Part shown: positions 60,383-64,000 of the stretch, one piece after another
How the letters are laid out: each line of letters begins with the position of its first letter
How positions within the stretch are numbered: the stretch's first letter is position 1
From: Branchipolynoe longqiensis
Lineage: Eukaryota > Annelida > Polychaeta > Phyllodocida > Polynoidae
NCBI GenBank assembly: GCA_030323885.1
Contig: CM059198.1
Span: 79,367,911 to 79,431,910 of the forward strand
Direction of reading: 5' to 3'
DNA: 64,000 bases
Program-made: the position numbers and the translations under genes
The notes under the pieces: generated by a model
The model's input: the letters and a program-made list of their open reading frames with translations, nothing else
What the model was told of the DNA's origin: nothing
Database searches by the model: none

Positions 60383-62335
60383 TTATGCGTAATCCACCTC
60401 CTGCTTACAAATTCTCGATTTTGTTGGATTCAATTTTAACTTTACCTCCCTTGCCCTTCTTAACACCTGCTCTAACCTTCGGTTGTGTTCTTCCTCTGTT
60501 TTCCCATAAATTAATATATCATCCGTAATTACACTCACACCCTCTATGTCTTTTAATATTTCATTCATCTGCTCTATGAAAATATCTCCGGCAGTTTTTA
60601 TTCCGAATGGCAGCCTTGTGTACCGGTACCTCCCCCACGGGGTGTTGAAGGTGCACAGCATGGAATTTTCTTGGTCTAACTCGATCTGCCAGTACCCTGA
60701 ATTAGCATCCAGTACAGAAAAATAACACGCCCCACTTGTTTTAGCTACTACTTCCTCTATAGTGCGCGTTGGGTACGGACCCCTTAGCAATGCTTTGTTC
60801 AGCTTAGTAGGATCTAAACATATATGTGTCTTCCCTGGCTTACGTACAATGGTGATTGAGTTGACCCACGGGGTTGGCGCTACTTGTTGCACAATCACCC
60901 CTAACTTTATCATACGATCTAATTCACATTTTACATCATCAATCACTGCATGCGGCATTCTTCGTGGGGGGTCAATTATTGAAGACACATTTCTATCTAT
61001 ATGTATATGAGCATTAACTTTTTTCCTCCCTAACCCCACAAACACATCATTATATTCATTTACCAGTTTTTCTGCTTCTGTCCCAATCTTCTTTGGACTG
61101 CTCATCTCATCCACTCGCGCCAAGAGACCCAGCACCACACATGCGTCTCGCCCGAGTATTGATGTGCCGCTGTTCGTCACTTGAAACCGTAGCTGGTGCC
61201 CCCTCACGTCGATAACGGTTTCGGCCACCGGTACCACATGCTGCCCGGTGTACGTTATCAAGTTGCACGTAGCCCTCTTCAATTCCAGCCCTTTCACCTT
61301 GTCGTACAGCTTCTTTGGTATCAGGTTTGCCTCGGACCCACTGTCTAGCTTGAAATTAATTGTCATGTTGCGTACTTGAAACGTTGCATACCACAAATTT
61401 TCTCCTGCCGTACGGTGCCCCTCCATCGTTCCTATGAAGAATTCTTCGTCTTCCGTCTCTCCTTCCTTGTCTTGAACTCCTCCTTCCGCGTGCCTGCTTT
61501 CCATATCTATCTCATTTACTGAACTTCTATTTGTTCGCGTCGACTTACACACTTTCGCAAAGTGCCCTACCCTCTTGCATAGCAAACAAGCCTTGTCTTT
61601 GGCCGGACATTGCCAACGTGCATGCTGATACCCACACCGGCTACAGTCTATTTTTACTTCTGGGTATTGACGTGTAGGTCGCTTCGACGCCGGTGATGGC
61701 AGCCGGGCAGCACTGTACTGCCTATTGCCACGCGTCGGTGCCTGCTCACGTGTAATTGCATCCACTTGAGCGCTAACAACTTCGCTGCCACTATCCGCAT
61801 TACTTAACTGTGAGGTGTTATGCTCACTCAACCAGCACACCTTCAAACATTTCTCTAGCATTAACTCTTCTGTCTGTAGCAACTTGTCTCGTAACGTGTC
61901 GCTCTTTATCCCACACACTAGCTTGTCACATAGCAATGCGTCTTCCAACTGCCCAAAATTGCATTGTGCAATTTTGCTCTTTACCTCTGTGATAAACGTG
62001 TCCATGTCTTCTGTAGTTTGTCTGTATCTATTGAATTTGTATCTGGTTACCGTAATATTCTCGTTACCGGCACAATATTTTCTGAACGCTTCCACAAGTG
62101 GCGCATACTTTTCTTTCTCTGACTCTTGAAACGTGAACGTTTTATGCAACTTTTGCGCTTCTTTCCCGGCAATATGCAAAAATATGCTACATTGCACGCG
62201 CTCTGCCTTACCTGAGGCTCCAGTGGCAGTTGCGAATATCTCAAACAAAGTGAACCAATCTCTCCAATTTACCGCCAAGTTACCTTCTAAACTCAAGGGC
62301 GCCGGTGCTTTAAGTCCAGTGAGTGCCATTCTCAC
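60383..62335 (-). CDS. Gypsy-B Gag-protease-RT fusion ORF, 650 aa
   Basis: The frame starts 12-24 bases after the PBS-like site; MALTGLKAPAPL (third codon) is the likely start. Gag capsid spans residues 1-225, with two zinc knuckles (CSRCGYQHARWQC at 231-243; CLLCKRVGHFAKVC at 250-263). Aspartic protease has the DSG triad at 331-333 and ILGRDA near 393. RT has YFSVLDANSGYWQ (Asp 543), LPFGIKTAGDIF and VITDDILIYG (catalytic DD 605-606). Gag and pol lie in one frame without a shift. The ORF ends at the break at 60383. Confidence 0.9.
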   Translation of the reverse strand: MRMALTGLKAPAPLSLEGNLAVNWRDWFTLFEIFATATGASGKAERVQCSIFLHIAGKEAQKLHKTFTFQESEKEKYAPLVEAFRKYCAGNENITVTRYKFNRYRQTTEDMDTFITEVKSKIAQCNFGQLEDALLCDKLVCGIKSDTLRDKLLQTEELMLEKCLKVCWLSEHNTSQLSNADSGSEVVSAQVDAITREQAPTRGNRQYSAARLPSPASKRPTRQYPEVKIDCSRCGYQHARWQCPAKDKACLLCKRVGHFAKVCKSTRTNRSSVNEIDMESRHAEGGVQDKEGETEDEEFFIGTMEGHRTAGENLWYATFQVRNMTINFKLDSGSEANLIPKKLYDKVKGLELKRATCNLITYTGQHVVPVAETVIDVRGHQLRFQVTNSGTSILGRDACVVLGLLARVDEMSSPKKIGTEAEKLVNEYNDVFVGLGRKKVNAHIHIDRNVSSIIDPPRRMPHAVIDDVKCELDRMIKLGVIVQQVAPTPWVNSITIVRKPGKTHICLDPTKLNKALLRGPYPTRTIEEVVAKTSGACYFSVLDANSGYWQIELDQENSMLCTFNTPWGRYRYTRLPFGIKTAGDIFIEQMNEILKDIEGVSVITDDILIYGKTEEEHNRRLEQVLRRAREVKLKLNPTKSRICKQEVDYA

Positions 62336-62358
62336 AACCCGTTATACATCTGACACCA

Positions 62359-62520
62359 TGTAGAGTACTGAAGAGTGGACACGACAAGCTCTAGTACAGA
62401 AGTGTTTTATTATGTCTTTGGGTTCACCACTACAACTCGGTTTCCGTCACATGACACATTCCCCTACTGGGTGCGTTCGTAAAGTCCCTCCGCCGGATAT
62501 TCATAAACTCATATCTTACA
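62359..62520 (-). repeat. Gypsy-B 5' LTR
   Basis: 162 bp, with two differences from the 3' LTR (GC versus AT near its start on the minus strand). Confidence 0.92.
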
Positions 62521-62790
62521 GGTGGGAGCGAGGATAACGAATCAACAAAAAACAAAATATGGATAATAAAAAATAAAAAAAAAAACTGGAAAAAAAAGAA
62601 CAAGCTCGGATTCCGATTCGGAAATCCAATCCCAATGGCCTAGATTCATAATGATTGAATCTAGTGTGCCCGACCAACCTATAATGAATTGGAATAATTA
62701 TGTAGCCACATGGCCTTGAACTTGAACTGTTTAAGGAACAGTCTCCCCCAAACCTAAGGGGAGGGGGAGAACGCCTGTCACTGCCCCAAA
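62521..62790. other. No gene seen
   Basis: A-rich run at 62545-62600, then unique sequence; 62690-62790 may be the 5' UTR of the following LINE fragment. Confidence 0.4.
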
Positions 62791-63108
62791 ATGACAGTGG
62801 CAGGTGGTTCTCTAATTCAGTGGAATTGCAGAGGGTTCAAGGGCAGCATTGAAGAGTTATCTCTTCTGTGCTGCAACCTCAACCCTCTTGCCCTTTGCTT
62901 ACAAGAAACTCACTTGAGAGCTTCTGAGAATTGTAGTCGGATGGAGACCGAGCCGCTGGCGGCTCCTTCATCCTGGTTAGACATGATATTGTATGTACAC
63001 CAGTGTTGTTAGACACAACACTACAGGCTGTAGCTGTCCGTCTGACGCTACATAAGACTATAACTCTCTGTTCCAGCTGTGTTCCTCTGAGCTCCATTCT
63101 CACCTTAC
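62791..63108 (+). pseudogene. I-like LINE ORF2 start (endonuclease fragment)
   Basis: SLIQWNCRGFKGSIEELSLL and LALCLQETHLRASEN are the first two APE motifs of I/Nimb-type LINE endonucleases. After a frame break near 63005 the next strands follow (AVAVRLTLHKTITLCS). The copy is interrupted at 63109 by the tail of a minus-strand LINE. Confidence 0.7.
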
Positions 63109-64000
63109 ATTGATTGATTGATTGATTGGTGGTTACTTTACGCCGTGTCGGCAGCATAGGCCATATTCACAGCGAGAAATGTTTGTTTTTTGTTCAAACC
63201 ATCACTTTTACATGTAAAAGCAGACAATCAACTATGTGCCAATAGACACTAATTAAATTAGAAAGCTCACAATCATATATCTGTGGTCAAGGGAAACAAA
63301 TTCCCATAGAAAAAGAAAAGTTTCATTAATAATTAATAGAATCCATTTAGTAAACTATATAAGGTGGTACAGTCCAGCTGCCCTCAAAAAGGCTAAAATG
63401 TTTTCCTGTTTTACCTTAGTAAAAAGGTCATGCATACTGCCTGCAGTGTAGAACCGTTGGCGCAGGGCCAAAAAATCAACGCAACTTAGTAAAATGTGTT
63501 TGAGTGTCAGTGGGGACTGACACCCAATACATTCAGGGGGAGGTTCCCCCTTGAGCAGAAAAGCATGTGTAAGCCACGAGTGGCCAACACGGCAGCGACT
63601 AAGGACCACTTGGTCCCGCCGACCTCCCGCATGAGTCTGTGGTGGCTTTCCCACAGATGGTTCAATTTCTTTAAGTTTATTGATGTTTTCATCCCACTCA
63701 TGTTGCCATTTGGATTTTATGTGGGTGGCTATTAGTGGTTTCAGATCAGAGTGAGGGATCAGACACGGTTCAAGATCACAGTTCAGGGCCTTCTTCGCAG
63801 CCCGATCAGCTCGTTCGTTTCCTTGTATGCCAGCATGGCCAGGCACCCAGCACAGGTGGATATCATACCCATCTGCTGTCAGTTGGTTCATTTTATAAAT
63901 GACCGTTGCTAGAATAGGGTGATTCGTTTTCAGTCCAGCAACAGCCAGGAGGCAAGAGAAGGAATCACTGTATATAACATAGTTAGTGTGGTTGGATACC
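63109..64000 (-). mobile_element. I-like LINE copy 2, 3' part (continues beyond window)
   Basis: Tail (AATC)n at 63110-63128. The minus-strand frame 63891-63355 (178 codons) encodes the end of RNase H (IHLCWVPGHAGIQGNERADRAAKK) and a CCHC-like PPPECIGCQSPLTLKHIL, ending AAGLYHLI before its stop. The upstream frame continues towards 64000 with DSFSCLLAVAGLK after a break. It is better preserved than the copy at 51340 and identifies the premature stop there. Confidence 0.8.

Larger units (their letters stand above)
57992..62520 (-). mobile_element. Gypsy-B: complete-length Ty3/Gypsy LTR retrotransposon, frame-damaged
   Basis: Two 162-bp LTRs (57992-58153 and 62359-62520) differ at two adjacent positions. 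Flanks are AGTGG and GGTGG, a 5-bp target duplication with one change. A purine tract (GAAAGGGGAAAAAGGGAG) precedes the 3' LTR at 58154, and TGGTGTCAGATG at 62358-62347 is a PBS-like start after the 5' LTR. Gag-protease-RT-RNase H-integrase are in order on the minus strand with three frame breaks. Confidence 0.92.

Noticed and set aside
62791..64000. Twin-priming inversion of one LINE
   Set aside because: The plus-strand 5' fragment touches the tail side of the minus-strand copy, which is the wrong side for twin priming; nested insertion fits better.

Overview
This window is eukaryotic, from a repeat-rich animal genome. I see no bacterial operon, no rRNA gene, no CRISPR array and no complete host gene. 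Almost every long open frame belongs to a retrotransposon (RTE, CR1/L2-like, I-like and LEM-bearing LINEs; two Ty3/Gypsy elements; two families of DIRS/Ngaro-like tyrosine-recombinase elements, called YR-I and YR-II here). Between them lie tRNA-derived SINEs, fold-back and TIR elements, and at least ten minisatellites. The repeat mix and the SINE 3' core suggest a marine invertebrate, perhaps a lophotrochozoan, but the taxon is an inference. Two 500-base runs of N (7839-8338 and 34540-35039) are scaffold gaps; features on either side need not be contiguous.

Layout, left part. 1-2960: a GC-rich YR-I element with broken reverse transcriptase (RT), RNase H and tyrosine recombinase. 3390-4735: YR-II copy A between similar TA-rich microsatellites. 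5488-7205: a tRNA-like SINE, a CT tract, a 15-bp array and a 69-bp array. 8541-8904: four 91-bp repeats. 11165-12318: a 64-bp satellite. 12536-16790: SINEs, one of them split by an intact 3.4-kb RTE element. 17140-19546: YR-I copy 3 (minus strand). 19645-22722: a fold-back element with about 0.6-kb inverted arms holding YR-II copy B. 22878-23992: an 18/33-bp minisatellite. 24018-26243: SINEs and a CpG-rich TIR element.

Layout, right part. 26327-27320: simple arrays. 27329-34539: 3' part of a minus-strand Gypsy element with extra ORFs between integrase and the 3' LTR. 35040-38030: a minus-strand LINE whose ORF1 starts with a LEM-like domain and whose 5' side carries tandem promoter-like units. 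38030-42625: duplicated AT-rich sequence, an interrupted ORF and a CRE-bearing array. 42627-45090: a fold-back end, YR-I copy 2 and another 15-bp array. 46247-46935: a second RTE copy inside a gag fragment. 48403-49656: a TIR element with a DUF7869-like ORF. 49735-57600: degenerate LINEs, YR-II copy C and a 1.48-kb TIR insertion with splice-like borders. 57992-62520: a Gypsy element with two 162-bp LTRs. 62791-64000: two nested LINE fragments.

The observations I rate highest are the LEM-domain LINE ORF1, the DUF7869 element with a perfect 31-bp TIR and repeated subterminal motifs, the fold-back element that has engulfed a YR fragment, the Gypsy element with a zinc-finger accessory ORF in the env position, and the intron-like TIR insertion in a CR1/L2 LINE.
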